Below are positions 1-12,337 of a DNA stretch of 64,000 nucleotides, in pieces. This DNA comes from Ptiloglossa arizonensis (taxonomy: Eukaryota > Arthropoda > Insecta > Hymenoptera > Colletidae). Within the stretch, counting starts at the first letter, position 1. Each line of letters begins with the position of its first letter. The stretch is taken from contig NC_135054.1 in the NCBI RefSeq assembly GCF_051014685.1, forward strand, positions 9,180,001 through 9,244,000. The letters are read 5' to 3'. The position numbers and the translations under genes are program-made. The notes below the pieces were generated by a model, which did no database searches, was not told the DNA's origin, and saw only the letters and a program-made list of their open reading frames with translations.

Positions 1-2560
1 GTACTCGACGATTAGTAGCCACGATACCGAGAAATGAAATTTTTACGTTTCTTATTTTATTTTTATCACTGATATTTGTTACGTATCGTCTGGACATTTT
101 TGAACGAAAGAAAGATCAAACACAATATCTTTCATACAATTATTTCAAATGCGCATGATTTATTTGTTTATATTATACTTCTTTCTCCACTTTTTCAGAA
201 AGAAAGAACAGTAACATCGAACATTATATTATGTCGCCAGCGTTACTTAATTTGCATTTATAAATAAGCAATATAATGCAATATAATGCTTATATTACAT
301 TGCACACGATACAAGACTTACAGCATTCTTATTTAAAAAATTTCGCAAAAATGTATCATCAGTCAAAGTTTATTTTCAATTCACATTTTGTAAAAAACCG
401 AAATTTGGTTCGTTAGTCAGGAATATTTAAGAAAAATAATATTCTTCTAAATATTGAATGTCTGTAATTCTCTGTAATAGAATATTAAAGACCTGCTTTA
501 ATTCATTGCTTTGTTCTTCTGGATCTTCGTCTACTTACGCTTCTTCCCTTGCTGTACGAAAAGCATGATTTTCTTATTTATAGTGCTGTTTTCCATTTGT
601 TTTGCTACTGAGTACAAACTAATATTAAATTCCATGGAATACAAGTATATTTCTAACGATGCTGTAACTACGGAAAGTTCCTAAACAGAGTACCATTCTA
701 AAGTATAAAAAGTATAAACAGAGCTATCCCAATAATACCTATCGCAAACCTTTGCAAGCTACTAAGTTTTGCTACTGAGTACAAACTAATATTAAATTCC
801 ATGGAATACAAATATATTTCTGACGATGCTGTAACCACGAAAAGTTCCTAAACAGAGTACCATTCTAAAGTATGAAAAGTATAAACAGAGCTATCGCAAT
901 AGTACCTATCGCAAACCTTTGCAAGCTGAGATTGTAAATCTCTACTCGATGTTTCATGAAAGCAGAGAACCACCAGGACTATCAGAACCAGTGATACTTA
1001 TTTCACTCTATAGTCTTTCACTCAAAGAACGTTTACATCACGTTGAGAAAAAGGTTGAAAACTCGATCTACCTTTCAGCCGCTACCTTCTCCGAGGAATA
1101 CGACTATAATGATGTGTGTTCAGAAACGCAGTTGCTAACTCTTTGTCCATTGCACAAATGTGCTTCTATTCGTTACATTAGCGACGTTAACGAACAAGAT
1201 CAACGAACGTAAGAAATTTTGCAAACTGTATAAACGTACCGTGAGTACACTAACGTACACTGATCGTTCGAAGAATGGTCTCTGATAATTCTAGATGGTT
1301 CTAGATCGGGTGAACACACCGTTCTGGACGTTAAATCGTAATACAAGAAAAGAACGGCGAGTTGTTTTTAACAATCGAGCACGGAGTACCGTGTTTCTAG
1401 ATCAAGTCGAATGAATAAGTCGCAAGAACAGAAATAGTGTCAAAGACACAGAGTTTTCGTGAATCGGAAGCAAAATCGGGAATCGAAGCGCTCCGTACGA
1501 ATATTCACACCTTGTTTACTCGGTAAATTTAACCAAGAAACTAGAAAAACCAAAAATCGTGCCGAAGATATTGTTCGAACGAAAGAAAATTCCGACAAAG
1601 TCACGTCTGCGATAGATCACGTATCGCAATATCCAAGAGATCATAAGAAATTATTCTCAATTTAATGCTATTTTTAAACACAAGGTTCAATATAAATATT
1701 CCGTAGATGTAACTTTCCCGAAACAAAGTCAATGTAATATAAGAAATACAAACGTACTTTGGAATTTCCCAGTCGTGTAGCGGGATGGATTTTTCTAATT
1801 ATAATAATTGGGTAGGAATTAGAATTCTATTAGAGATCAAATTAGAATTCCTAGAAAGTAGATGAATGTCGCTATTGCTCCATGTACGAATGTTTCAAGA
1901 TATTGTTCTATTTAAGCGCAAGAAAATGTAAATTTCGCGTTAAAGTCGGCAGTTGTTCAAATTTTAAGTCAATTGAGTGTGTAGTTTTCTTTTTTTTTTT
2001 AAATTATCCACCAGGTCGAATTGCCGTTCGTGAAAAATGAGGATGGAAATTCGAGGATCGGAACACTTCAGTGCCGAGTATCCTTTCATTTTTTAGCGAA
2101 TTGTACCATTATTGCTTTAAAATAGAAAGGAAGGGGGAATATTTCCAGCTAGCAATCACACGCATTTGGTATCGATCCAAAAAATTCAGAATTGTGTAAA
2201 ACATGTCGCTACTTTGATCTAACTTTCGGTCGAAAAGTTTCAAACAATATGTTACAAATGTTGCGATGAGAATAAATTAGAAAATGTAAAAATTTAATTT
2301 TTCAATCATTGTAGATGATTTAACCTAACACGCGTTCTTCCCGTTGGCTACTGATCGCTGGCTGGCCACACAAACGACCTACGACGCGAAGTCCCAAGTG
2401 GATATCAAAATATGCAGATCTTTTTTCGAGTAAGTACCTCACGTCCTGTATCGTAAGCGTACGCCGGTTCTGCACGCAATGAACAGAGTATCAAGCATCC
2501 GAGCAACGTAACGAGATAAAACATCAATGTTTCATCAGTTTCGCATCATTCTGTTCGCTT
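1..2560. other. Noncoding AT-rich flank without a supported gene
   Basis: I see no conserved protein, splice-consistent exon chain or RNA gene here. The only clear structure is the tandem duplication at 601-927. A 97-codon open stretch at 919-1212 would have to begin at TTG and resembles nothing I know. A more GC-rich stretch near 2330-2560 leads into the 5' part of the Jockey-type element and may belong to it. Confidence 0.6.
601..927. repeat. Imperfect tandem duplication, two 160-bp copies
   Basis: Positions 601-760 and 768-927 are near-identical direct copies at a constant offset of 167 bases with no gaps. Both begin TTTGCTACTGAGTACAAACT and end CTTTGCAAGCT, with about ten substitutions between them. 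Seven unique bases separate the copies. This looks like a local segmental duplication. I see no coding content in it. Confidence 0.95.
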
Positions 2561-3429
2561 TCAATTGTCTCTGACCCGCTCTTGTTCCATTACGCTCTCA
2601 TCTTTGCAAGGCAGTTCCACTCGAACAGTCGACTGTGACAGACGTGTGTTGGATCGTTCCTAAAGTAAACGATACAAGTGTCTGTGAGTTGTGTGACTAG
2701 TGAGTGCAGTGACAGCTGTTCTACGACGATAATATCAACACGGATCGAGCCGTTAAACCTGTTACAATGTTTCCCAATGGCGATAAATATTCTGTTGAGA
2801 AAAGGCTTCGAACGTGCTAAATCACCAACGAAGAGTACAAGAACAAGATAAGCAGTAGTGAGTAGAGAAGGTCAACGAATAATGAAGAAAATATTAATCG
2901 AACAACAGACAATGATAAAAACAACATACGAAAGTAAGTTACAGCAATTAAAAAACGAAAAGTAATCCCAACGACAAGCACAAACGAAACGCAGCATTGG
3001 CTGCAGTGATACGAACATAACTGAAGAAACCACTCCTCGTATCGCCAAACCACCTCCAATTTACGTAGATGCTAAAATAATGGATCCACTCACTGAACTA
3101 CTAAATAACGTTGCAACAACAATACACTATCGAACAAATTAAACTCGATCGAGTCGAATCCAAACAAATACTCCTGATAACTTTCTTAAAATAATCCAAT
3201 CACAAATGACAAAAAATGCAACCTGTCTTTGAAGACAGAAAAAAGCTATAAAGCTGTTATTAAAGGATTGCATTCGAAAACTAATATTCAAAACATCGTG
3301 GCGGAACCTAGAAAACTGGGACACAAAGTAAGAGGTACAAACAATATGATTAAATACGACACAAAACAACCATTACCCTTATTTTAAATAGAACTCGAAC
3401 TTAAAAGCAATAACAAGGACATTCTCAGT

Positions 3430-3627
3430 GTGAACAGAATTGTAGACACCGTAATAAACATTGAACCGCCTCGACACAAGAAATATATACCACAATGTGT
3501 ACGGTGTCAACGGTATGACCGTACAAAAAATTATTGCAATGAAACCCCAGCATACGTTAAATGTGCACAAAACCATCTATCAATTGACTGTTCACATACA
3601 GGTCATCTAGACACTGAAATGCCATAA
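3430..3627 (+). pseudogene. Jockey gag fragment with zinc-knuckle region
   Basis: This 65-codon open segment of the decayed element carries the EPPR stretch followed by QCVRCQRYDRTKNYC and then VKCAQNH, the cysteine/histidine spacing of the nucleic-acid-binding knuckles of Jockey-type gag proteins. It continues the gag similarity seen upstream in other frames (AVIKGLH, GHKVRG, TKQPLPLF) and is cut off by frameshifts on both sides. It is a remnant, not a functional gene. Confidence 0.85.
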
Positions 3628-4776
3628 TTGCAAAGGTAACCATCCAGCAAGTAACAAAGTCTATGAAATTAGGAAACAGCTGAAGAAAAAAACAATCTTT
3701 TCGCCATTACGAAACAGTGCATACTCGGCAACATATACAGTTCAATAAGTCAGAAACTAACTTAGAAATAAACACACATAACTTCGTAGATTCACGGAAT
3801 TATGCCCAAACCACTACCAATCGATCAAAATCAACCTATCACTAACCTTGAATATACAGAAAGTAAGGAATTTCTGAAACAGTCCATTAAAAATTCAATG
3901 ATGCTAACAAAAATGATAATCGAACAAAACACACTACTCGGACAATAGACACAACAATTAACGATTATACTACAACTGCACACAAACGCATTAACAAAGA
4001 AATAAAAATGGCTAATCGAAAAATAACATTCTGGAACTCCAACGAACTTTAACAGGCAGCCCTTGAAACAAAAACATTCTTGCAGAAAAACAAGAATATT
4101 GATATACTCCTTGTCTCAGAAAGACACTTCATTGCAAAAAGTAACATCAAAATACCATATTACTCTGTATGTGACACTAAACACCCATCAGGAAGAGGAC
4201 ACGGAGGCAGTGCAATAATAATAAAAAATGAGATCAACAACATCATTGTACAATTACAGTACAAACCGATAGAAATGCATCCCAAGTTTCAGCCATATAT
4301 GCACCACCAAGACACAAAATGGGCTTAGAGAAGTGATAAAAGAACTTAAAAGTCTTACAAGAAGTCACAATAGCAAACAAATTTGCAAAATATTTAGAAT
4401 CATTCTCTGCACACGAAAACGGAAACTTTTCTCTCTGGAAAGCCGCAAATAAAATAAAAAGAACGACCAGAGCGACTCCTGCAATCAGAAAAACTGACCA
4501 AACATGGGCAAAAAGTGATCAAGAGCAAGCATAAGAATTTGCCAATTATTTATACAATAGATTCTCTCCACAGAGGATCAACGATGGTATCATCTCAGAC
4601 AACCAGGCAAATGCAACCGAATGAAATTTTTCACATTGTCAGAAACGTTAAAGAGTAGCGAATCACCAGGTATTAATCTTGTCGATGGAAAACTTTTTAA
4701 ACGATTACCATTAAAGGCAATACGACCAATTGCAACAATTTATAATGCTGGGCTAAGAATTTAGTATTTTCCATCC

Positions 4777-5235
4777 ATGTGGAAATTAGCACAAATTATT
4801 ATGTTATTTAAGCCTCGTAAAGATCTGCATCAAACGGCATCGTATAAACCAATATCTCTGCTCTCAAAACTATCAGAAATTCTTGAAAACATGATTTACA
4901 GTCGCTTTAAACCTGTAATGGAAAGTAAGAAATTAATATCGGATCATCAGTTTGGATTTAAAAACAAATACTCCACCGTAGAACCATTACACAGACTTGT
5001 CGATAAAATAATCACGTTTGACAAAGTTTGGCACAAGGCACTACTGCAAACAATCAAAACTCACTTTCCGAAACAAGTACAGAAACTTCTCGCTTCGTAT
5101 TTAGAAAATAGAATCTTAGTTGCAAAAATCAAAGATACCTACTCCGATGTAAAAATAATTAAAGCAGGTGTTCCTCGAGGAAGTGTCTTAGGACCTATAT
5201 TATATACACTTTACACAGATATTCCACAGACTTAA
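4777..5235 (+). pseudogene. Jockey reverse transcriptase fragment
   Basis: This 152-codon segment covers the palm and fingers region of a Jockey-type reverse transcriptase. SYKPISLLS is near residue 27, HQFGFKNKYST near residue 58, FDKVWH in the mid region and GVPRGSVLGPILY near the end. It stops just before the catalytic aspartate box, which appears in another frame about 20 codons on as TFTDD instead of the usual FADD. Some residues are deleted between the HRLVDKI stretch and FDKVWH. It is a decayed copy within the larger element. Confidence 0.88.
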
Positions 5236-5599
5236 GCAAAATACTGACATTCACTGATGACATTGCACCACTCTCCACACATTCAAACTCGCAATAAACA
5301 TACCGTAGAATCGCAACGAAAAAATAGAAAAATGGCTCGCGAATAAAAAAATAAAAGCTAATCCCAGTAAATGTAACCGCGTCACGTTCACACTTTGCAA
5401 ACAGAATTCACTGAATATTACGCTAAACAACGTTGTCGTACCTTGAACAAAATATTTAAGTTTACACCTAGACAAAAGACTCATGTGGAAACAACACATT
5501 AAAACTGTAATAGAAAATATAAAAATGAAAAGGAGGTAGATGTATTGTCTGAGGAGTAAGAAATCCAAGCTTTCCAAAGTCTTGAGAATCAATCTCGCA

Positions 5600-6490
5600 A
5601 ACCTTTGAACAATAGTACTAACTGTTGTTTAATAAATTATAAGCATTGAACTGGCAACCGAATAAAAATAAATTTCTTTACGCTTATACCAAAGGCGGAG
5701 GACTACCTGAAGAAAATTATTTCAATTTGAAAAAAAAAAAACTTGCTTAACAATCTCTCTCTTGCAATTCTTTTATTGAAATACATTTTTCAATAGCCAA
5801 GGAAAATTTAAACACAACTGGAAGACATTTAGAATATACCCCTATTTGTTCTCTTTACGGTTCAATTTTCGGAAAATATGACATAAAATCAATCGTCTAA
5901 AAATTAATTGAAGTTAGAGTCATAGGATCGTGATACGAAGAACGAAAAAAGATCAAATAAAACCACTTACCAGCAGTCTCTCTACTGTTGTTTAACGCTA
6001 TGTATCCAACAAAGGTATTTCAATTAAGAACGAACCGTTCCGCGAATTCGGATGTATCTCTCTTCGATCCTTATCGACTTGCTACACGACCTATGGTTTC
6101 GCAATTGCTTGAAACCAACGCAACAAAGAAATAGCGTACCTTTCGGACAAAGGTCGAACAGAGTAACAATGTGTGTAAATTACTGATCGTAGATTGTTGC
6201 GTTCTTTATTCATGGTCGGATTTTTCGGCAGGTGGTCAGGTAAAGGAGTAGGATGCTTTCAAGAAGTGAACGATGATAAGGTAGTCTCACATTAAAACTA
6301 TGTTGCTAGCGAAGCTTATAGGCTTATTGAGTCAAGGCAGCTTTGTAGCTTTTGCAATATACAGTGAACTTTTTAATAACTGCCAAAAATGACCAGATTA
6401 CCGAATATTACGTCCCGATACGTCCGAACAAGGGACGATACTTGACATTTTATCGAATAACGTAAATTATAAATGAATTTTATTAATTTC
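5600..6490. other. Noncoding gap between two retrotransposon remnants
   Basis: AT-rich sequence with an A-run at 5730-5741 that may be a decayed tail of the upstream LINE. I see no gene or RNA. Confidence 0.5.
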
Positions 6491-6494
6491 ACTA

Positions 6495-7520
6495 TCAATT
6501 CAACGAAGGAGAGATCCCAAGATCATCGACCTCGGCTACACGGCGGAAATGCTTTACTGCTGCATACGTAGCAAACGACTCTTGATCATGTGTACTGTAT
6601 CTGTTTTGTGCATGCGACAAGGCTTTCGTGTAGAAGGCTAGAGGTAACCACGAATCTCCTTCTCGCTGTTGCAGTGTGGCGCTTATTGCGCGAATCTGAA
6701 GCATCCACCGTAATCGCGAGTCACGAATTCTTTGTCGGGCGTGCTAGTTAGTACAGCACCCGCTAATGCTTTCTTTCAAATTAGTGATTGCGGTTATCCG
6801 CTTCGATTGTCCATTGAACGGAAGTGTTATCTTTCAGCTTACGGCCGTTCGGAAGCTGATTCGAAATGGTTTGTAATACGACGACGCGAGGTATAAATCT
6901 ACGATAAAAAAAAAATACACCGTACCAAGGAATCTGGGGAGCTGCTTAATCGTTCCTGGTTTGACGAGATCGACTGTCGTTTTTCTTTTTCTTTTTTACC
7001 TTTTCAGCTAGCGGTTTCGTACCCGACACGTCGACCGTGTAACCGAGAAACGTTAACCTTCTCTCGCGGCACAAAAACGCATTTGTTCGCATTTATGACC
7101 GTACAGTACCGCTCCAGGTGAGAAAAACGCTGTCTCAGATGTTCTTTATTTTATGCTTCATCGATCGAGGCCATTAAAATGTCGTTTAATTGTACGTAAC
7201 GAAAATGAGAGCCTCGCGATTGAAAACGTTGGAACGTCTAAGCCCCATTTCTCAGTTCGAACGGTATGACCGTGTACCCGTATAGATCGAACAGCATTGT
7301 TATTACAGACATTTAGAATATCAGCTGGATATTACGAAATTTGGTGACACGCACGGATTAAATCGATTGCAGAAAATAGTGTCTTCTCGAACAGCATCCG
7401 CGAAATAATCCTCTACACGAGGTATCGGGCAACGTTAAGAGTCCTATGGTCTCCGTAAAAACGCCATTTGTCGTTCTTCCTCGGGACCATACGTAGGGCC
7501 ATTTGTATACCACTTGAACA
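6495..7520 (-). mobile_element. Decayed Ty3/gypsy-type pol fragment (RT and RNase H)
   Basis: Read on the minus strand, several frames in succession match a gypsy-type polymerase. From about 7515 downward come MVPRKNDKWRFYGDHRTLN, PIPRVEDYFADAV, LFSAIDLIRACHQI, a position near 7180 reading NDILMAS where YIDDILVAS is usual, then HLRQRFSHLERY and NANKCVF. After a shift, the RNase H start follows at 6704-6495 with LQQREGDSWLPLAFYTKALS and NRYSTHDQESFATYAAVKHF. Frameshifts, stops and loss of the catalytic aspartates show it is dead. No LTRs were recognised on either side. Confidence 0.87.
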
Positions 7521-7569
7521 GTGACGGTGATTTCGAATTTCGAATGGAAATACTATGATTATTGAAATT

Positions 7570-10307
7570 TTCAAATTGATTTGAATTCTTCGTAATAATA
7601 TTTTTCTTCGAACACAGTTGAATTCACGTCACGTTGATTTAGTAGAACGTTTTGTTTACACGCTGTTGGATAAGTCTTAAAAATGGGCTACCCTCAATCG
7701 TTGAACCAATACGTGGGCGTGCAAAACCCAACGTTCGATGGGTTGTTGCTCACGTATTGCAACAATAATATTGTACTTTAGATTTGCATCGACGTTCACC
7801 TGTGAACTTTCTTACCTAATTGCTTTGTCGAAGATTTATTGTCCGATCAAGAGGACAACGAAATACAACGATTTATTTTACAATTAGTACAAACTAAATA
7901 ACACATAAGTTGTAGTATAAGTTATCTTTGTCGCGCTCTATGGTTGGTAATTAATATTTTTTCACAACTCGTTCAATTGTAATATAAATGTAGGCTTCTG
8001 CCTATGAAGTAGCATTTGAATGTTCGCATTTCGTGCAATTGTTTCGAAGTTTGATCGTTTAAAGCGAAGATTTAACAATTTCTTAGTCTGTGCACTCTCT
8101 GCTTCGTCTGCCTTTTTAACAACTTGCCCATCGTTCCGCCGGTAAATAATTGTAGATTTACGATTCCTGAAAATCTAACGAAGAATGTCCTATCGATATT
8201 TTAGGTACCGGAGTTACCCAAAACTTGGTTAATTTTTAACATCTTCCTCTTTAGTCAGAATATACTTGAACCTCTTTTTGTAAAAATGTCCTATAATTCA
8301 TACTGTTCTAGAATGTTGTCCTTTACGGAATATTTCAGACAATTAGCTAATCAATACTCGAAACGTGAAGCAATGTAATTACTTGCATGTAAATTTATGT
8401 TTAAGTTAAGAGAACTTTAACATTGAATAAATATTTTGAGATCTAATTACAGGTGGAGTAGGAGACACGGACACGGAGTATCAGGGGGTATGCAAGGTGA
8501 CGTAATTGATTATCGCACTGGTTACATAAAATCGCATCTTCGCTCACCTTCAGGAAGAGTTCGGTGACTAAACATTCTACCATTTGAATCTCAGATTGAA
8601 GATCCTTTTCACAGAAATAATGCGTGAAAGTTCGAGGCGGTTGTATACCAACATATACGTTATCAGGAAAACATCAGAAGAATGGAACGAGAAGATACGA
8701 AACATGTGAAACTGGATTTAATCATAACTATAAAAAAGTCTCTCATACTTCTTCGTATAGTTCTTCCTTTTTAGATTTGTACATAATTTGTTTTAATAAG
8801 AGAATTGTATAATTTCTTTAAAACTTACCAAACAGTAGATTAGTTTCTAATTAAATCTAAGATAAACACACATTCACATTTAAATTAACTAACATTAGAA
8901 AATTGTCTTTTTATTTTCACTTTTTAATTATCATTTAAAAAAATCAATAAATACCTTCCATGTTTTAATTAAATTTAATTAAATAATGATTTATTTGTAT
9001 AGAATTATGCAAATTATAATGGATTGTCCAATAAATATTTTAAAATAATTCTTTCAATGAATCCGAACCAAAGATCGTATCCGACCAGCAAAATAATTAA
9101 AAGTATCTTACACAACAAAATTAAAATTTCATTGTTCAATGATCATAAATTTACATACAGTTTGTTATTGCTTTATTTAGATCTGTATTAAAAATACTTT
9201 TAATTGTTTTAAATATAAGTGAATAGAATTATGAAATTTGTAATAATTATAATACAATAGGAAGTATAACACCATCTGAATGAGCAAACTTCTACAAACA
9301 TACAGAAAAAATAGAACAATAAATACTGGAACAAGGATGAATTACTAGTAACTGTTACGGATAATAAACAATTTAAAATTAAAGGTACAAGCTATAGATT
9401 TAAAAGATCAAGACGATAGCAGTTCTTAGGAAAATTTGTAGAGTAAGGAAACATGAAAAATTATATCTAAATTTAATAATAATAAAATAATAATTTAATA
9501 TTAATAAAATGTTCCCTTAACCATTATTATTAAGTACAATATATTAAAATCATATTACAAAACGTTTAAGGAATAAAAGGTAAACCACGTATCCCTTTTT
9601 ATTTTTACGTGGAGAAAATTTTTCGAAGACACTCCCGACCTCTTGCGGTGTGATCGAGAATAGTTTGGGATTCCCCGCACCTGTTGGCGCCCTCTACAAC
9701 CGGGTAAGGGAACTTTCCGTGGTCTCTGTCGGTAATATTACCAGTTTGCAGAAGAAGGCCACAACCATCCAGTTACTCTTACCATCTACCATAATCTCTA
9801 CCAAACTCAACAACGAGCTCGCAATAAAATAAAAGAATTACAATATTTACTTAAAGTATTACATTTTTACTTATACATATTGTTTACACTACGTAATATA
9901 TTACATGTATGTACTTTTAGAAGAAAAATTTTTATTTTAAGAATTTAGAACTTTACCATAAGATGATATTGTAATAACTTCATTGATAATGTTGGAAGTA
10001 GGTGGACAAATACTGAAAACAAGTTTAGAACCTATATGTTGCGACACATTATTCATATATAGTAAGTGATAAAATTTTTTATTCATAACAAATGCTCATA
10101 CACAAATTTAAGTTTAATAATTTTTATACATAGATCAACAAAACAATTGGAAAAATGCTGTAGTGCTAGTGGACAAGAAAGGATCTTCTTTCTCTAAATG
10201 AGAAAGAAAGATATAGAATCTATTGAAATGTTTTTAAAAATCTTTACTAAATTGCAGAAATCTACTAAATTGTGTAAGAATAATAACAAAAATATGAGTA
10301 ATATAAC
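7570..10307. other. Noncoding AT-rich gap downstream of IFT74
   Basis: I see no supported gene. The strongly AT-rich 8800-9560 stretch has no structure I can name. A locally GC-richer patch lies at about 9610-9830 (separate entry). The 3' untranslated region of IFT74 must lie in the last few hundred bases on the minus strand. Confidence 0.5.
9583..9832. repeat. GC-richer patch, possible repeat or LTR remnant
   Basis: This patch stands out from very AT-rich surroundings. It opens with a small perfect hairpin (CCACGTA at 9583 and TACGTGG near 9605), carries TTGGCGCCCTCTACA near 9673, and ends in an AATAAA-containing AT stretch. The TGGCGCC string resembles the start of some retroelement primer-binding sites, but it is too short to be decisive. 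A 60-codon open frame at 9650 begins with GTG and has no recognisable product. Confidence 0.25.
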
Positions 10308-12337
10308 TTAATAAATAGTTTTTAAGTTTTCTTTTAATATGGTATTGAAATTAGTTAATAAACTAAAGGTGTTTTCTTTTACTGGACCATAATTACCACG
10401 TTCCCTTTGTTTAGAAATAAGACTTCTAATTTTTTCACGTTCTTCTATTAACTTTTCTACTGTACTTTCTAATACATTAATCTCAGTGTATATGTTGTTA
10501 CATTCTAGACGTTGTTTTATTTCATTACAATTAAGTTGAATTTCTTCAAGATCTTGTTCATAGATTAATTGCTGTTCTTTTAGTTGTTCACATTCTGTTA
10601 TCAACTCTTTTTCCTTTATTGTTAATTTAGCTTTTAAACTGTCTAAATCCTCTAAAACTATTAATTTGCTTCCTTTCTTATTCATTTTGTCATTAAGATC
10701 AGCAAATTCTACTTTAAGTCTCTGCTCTATCACCTCCATTTTATTTAAAATTTGCTGCAATTTAAAATTTTCTTTAGTTAATCCTTCAAAGGTTTGATCC
10801 TTATTGTGTTCATACTCATTATAAGAAGGTACACTGTTCAATATAGCCATTTCATCATCACCTATAAAATCTATATCAATGTCTAGCATAGATGAAATAT
10901 TCTTCAAATATTGAATTACTGTTTCCTCTAGTTTATACAATTTTTTCGTTTCTTCCTGTTTATTTTGCTCAAAAGTAGACATAAATTGTTCCATGATTTC
11001 TTCTCTTTCACGAAGTTCTTTGTATTTAATTTGTTTTTCAGATTGAGTGCCTTCTATGTCAGTTTCCAACTGTTCAAGTTCCTGTTCTGTTTCCTGAATT
11101 TGCTTTTTCTTCTCAGCTAATAATGCTTCTGCAGCTGCAATGTCCATATTGTGTTGTTTAATTTTCTGTAATAATTCTTTTTTTTCTTCTTCCGGTGAAA
11201 TTCTGTGCTTCTCTTCTTCCTGCAACTTTCTTCTTTTCTCTTCTATTTCTATAATTTTAAGATGTAACTTAACTGCTTCCTGTTTTAAAGGAGACAGTGC
11301 TATTTCTTCCTCCAAGGAAACTTGCTCTTTGTACAACTCATCCAATTCTTGCTGCATTTTATTTGCTTTTTCTTGTAAACTTGTTTTCTCTATTAATAGT
11401 TTATCATATTTCTCTCTCATATTCAAATTCATGCTTTCTATTATCCTTTCTGTTCTCTTCTTTTCATTTTCTAATTGTTTTTCTTTCTTACTTAGTTCTT
11501 GTTCCAACAGCTTCCTTTCTTCAAACATATTTTCAATCTTTGATAAACTTTGTTCATTCTTTGTTACAAGTTCTTCTGTTTCTTGTTCAATCATTTCTTT
11601 TCCAATATCAGATGTCATTTTATCTAGAACAATATTATAGTCTGCTAATTGTCCTTGCAAAGCTGTTAATTCTGCAGCTAAATCTTTGGCTCTTTTATCA
11701 TGATGCAAATAAGTGGCTCTTTCTTTATTTTGATCATCAATATCTTTCATAATAATAGCAATTTCTTGATTTAATTCCCTTATTTTCAGTTGCATAACAC
11801 CAATGTAATATCTCTTGTCCTGAATTTGTCTACAAATACAAGTTTCAAATTATAAAATGAGAAAGCCAAAAACTATTAGCATTATAGACTACTTATAATT
11901 TAACACTCATATTTCTTAAGATTTGAAAAAGAAGGTATGTACCTTGTCATTGACAATCCTCTACATGTTTCAGGTCTAACACCTGCTACTCCATGTTGAG
12001 TAATTGGTCTTTCCATAATATTTATACTCATATGTCCAGACATAGAATGTCCTGTATTTAAATATGCAGAATTGCTCGACGATGTAGTTAATCGTGAACT
12101 ACTGGTTTGTATCGGGTTAAACAATACTGATGTTGACGGTGGTCTTGCAAGAACATTTTGACCAGGTGTTGCAGGACGATTATTTCCAGAAGTAACGTAC
12201 GATCCTCCTAATTCAGTTTTCATCGGTCTGCGAGGCCTTTCGAATTTATTTTGTGGTACTATTGTATCCGTCAATGGCCTCTGCATTGCATTCAATTTAT
12301 CTAAAATACTCGTATGATCCCAATGCCAGTTCGACAT
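10308..12337 (-). CDS. IFT74: Intraflagellar transport protein 74
   Basis: Two coding exons, 12337-11943 and 11829-10308, join in phase across a 113-bp intron (donor GTACAT, acceptor TTGTAG). They give 638 residues, against about 600 in human IFT74. The joined junction reads SMTRQIQDKRYYIGVMQLKI, matching the family's conserved entry into the coiled coil. Residues 1-130 are basic, Ser/Thr/Pro-rich and probably disordered, as in IFT74, where this part helps bind tubulin with IFT81. The rest is almost continuous coiled coil, with the family signature LQGQLADYN at about 189-197. The protein is a core subunit of IFT-B, which carries cargo toward the cilium tip; in insects cilia are mainly on sensory neurons and sperm. 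The ATG at 12337 opens MSNWHWDHTS. The gene is head-to-head with lin-7. Confidence 0.95.

Larger units (their letters stand above)
2600..5600 (+). mobile_element. Decayed Jockey-clade non-LTR retrotransposon
   Basis: Broken reading frames on the plus strand follow the order of a Jockey-type LINE. First comes a gag-like region (about 3040-3630) with the conserved stretch AVIKGLH near 3260 and zinc-knuckle cysteines around 3500-3590. Next is an endonuclease-like region (about 4010-4250) with IDILLVSERHF and GGSAIIIK. Last is a reverse-transcriptase-like region (about 4640-5290) with SYKPISLLS, HQFGFK and GVPRGSVLGPILY, then a decayed catalytic box reading TFTDD. Frames are broken by many stops and frameshifts, so it is inactive. 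The GC-richer 2560-2770 is probably its 5' untranslated part. The 3' end is uncertain: similarity fades after about 5560 and an A-run lies at 5730. The family assignment rests on motif recognition only. Confidence 0.88.

Noticed and set aside
919..1212. 97-codon open frame after the tandem duplication
   Set aside because: It begins with TTG, resembles no protein I know, and its first bases belong to the duplicated segment. Probably chance.
11140..11752. Two long plus-strand frames opposite IFT74
   Set aside because: They are antisense shadows of the coiled-coil coding sequence, rich in Ser/Phe/Leu as expected from complementing Lys/Glu codons.
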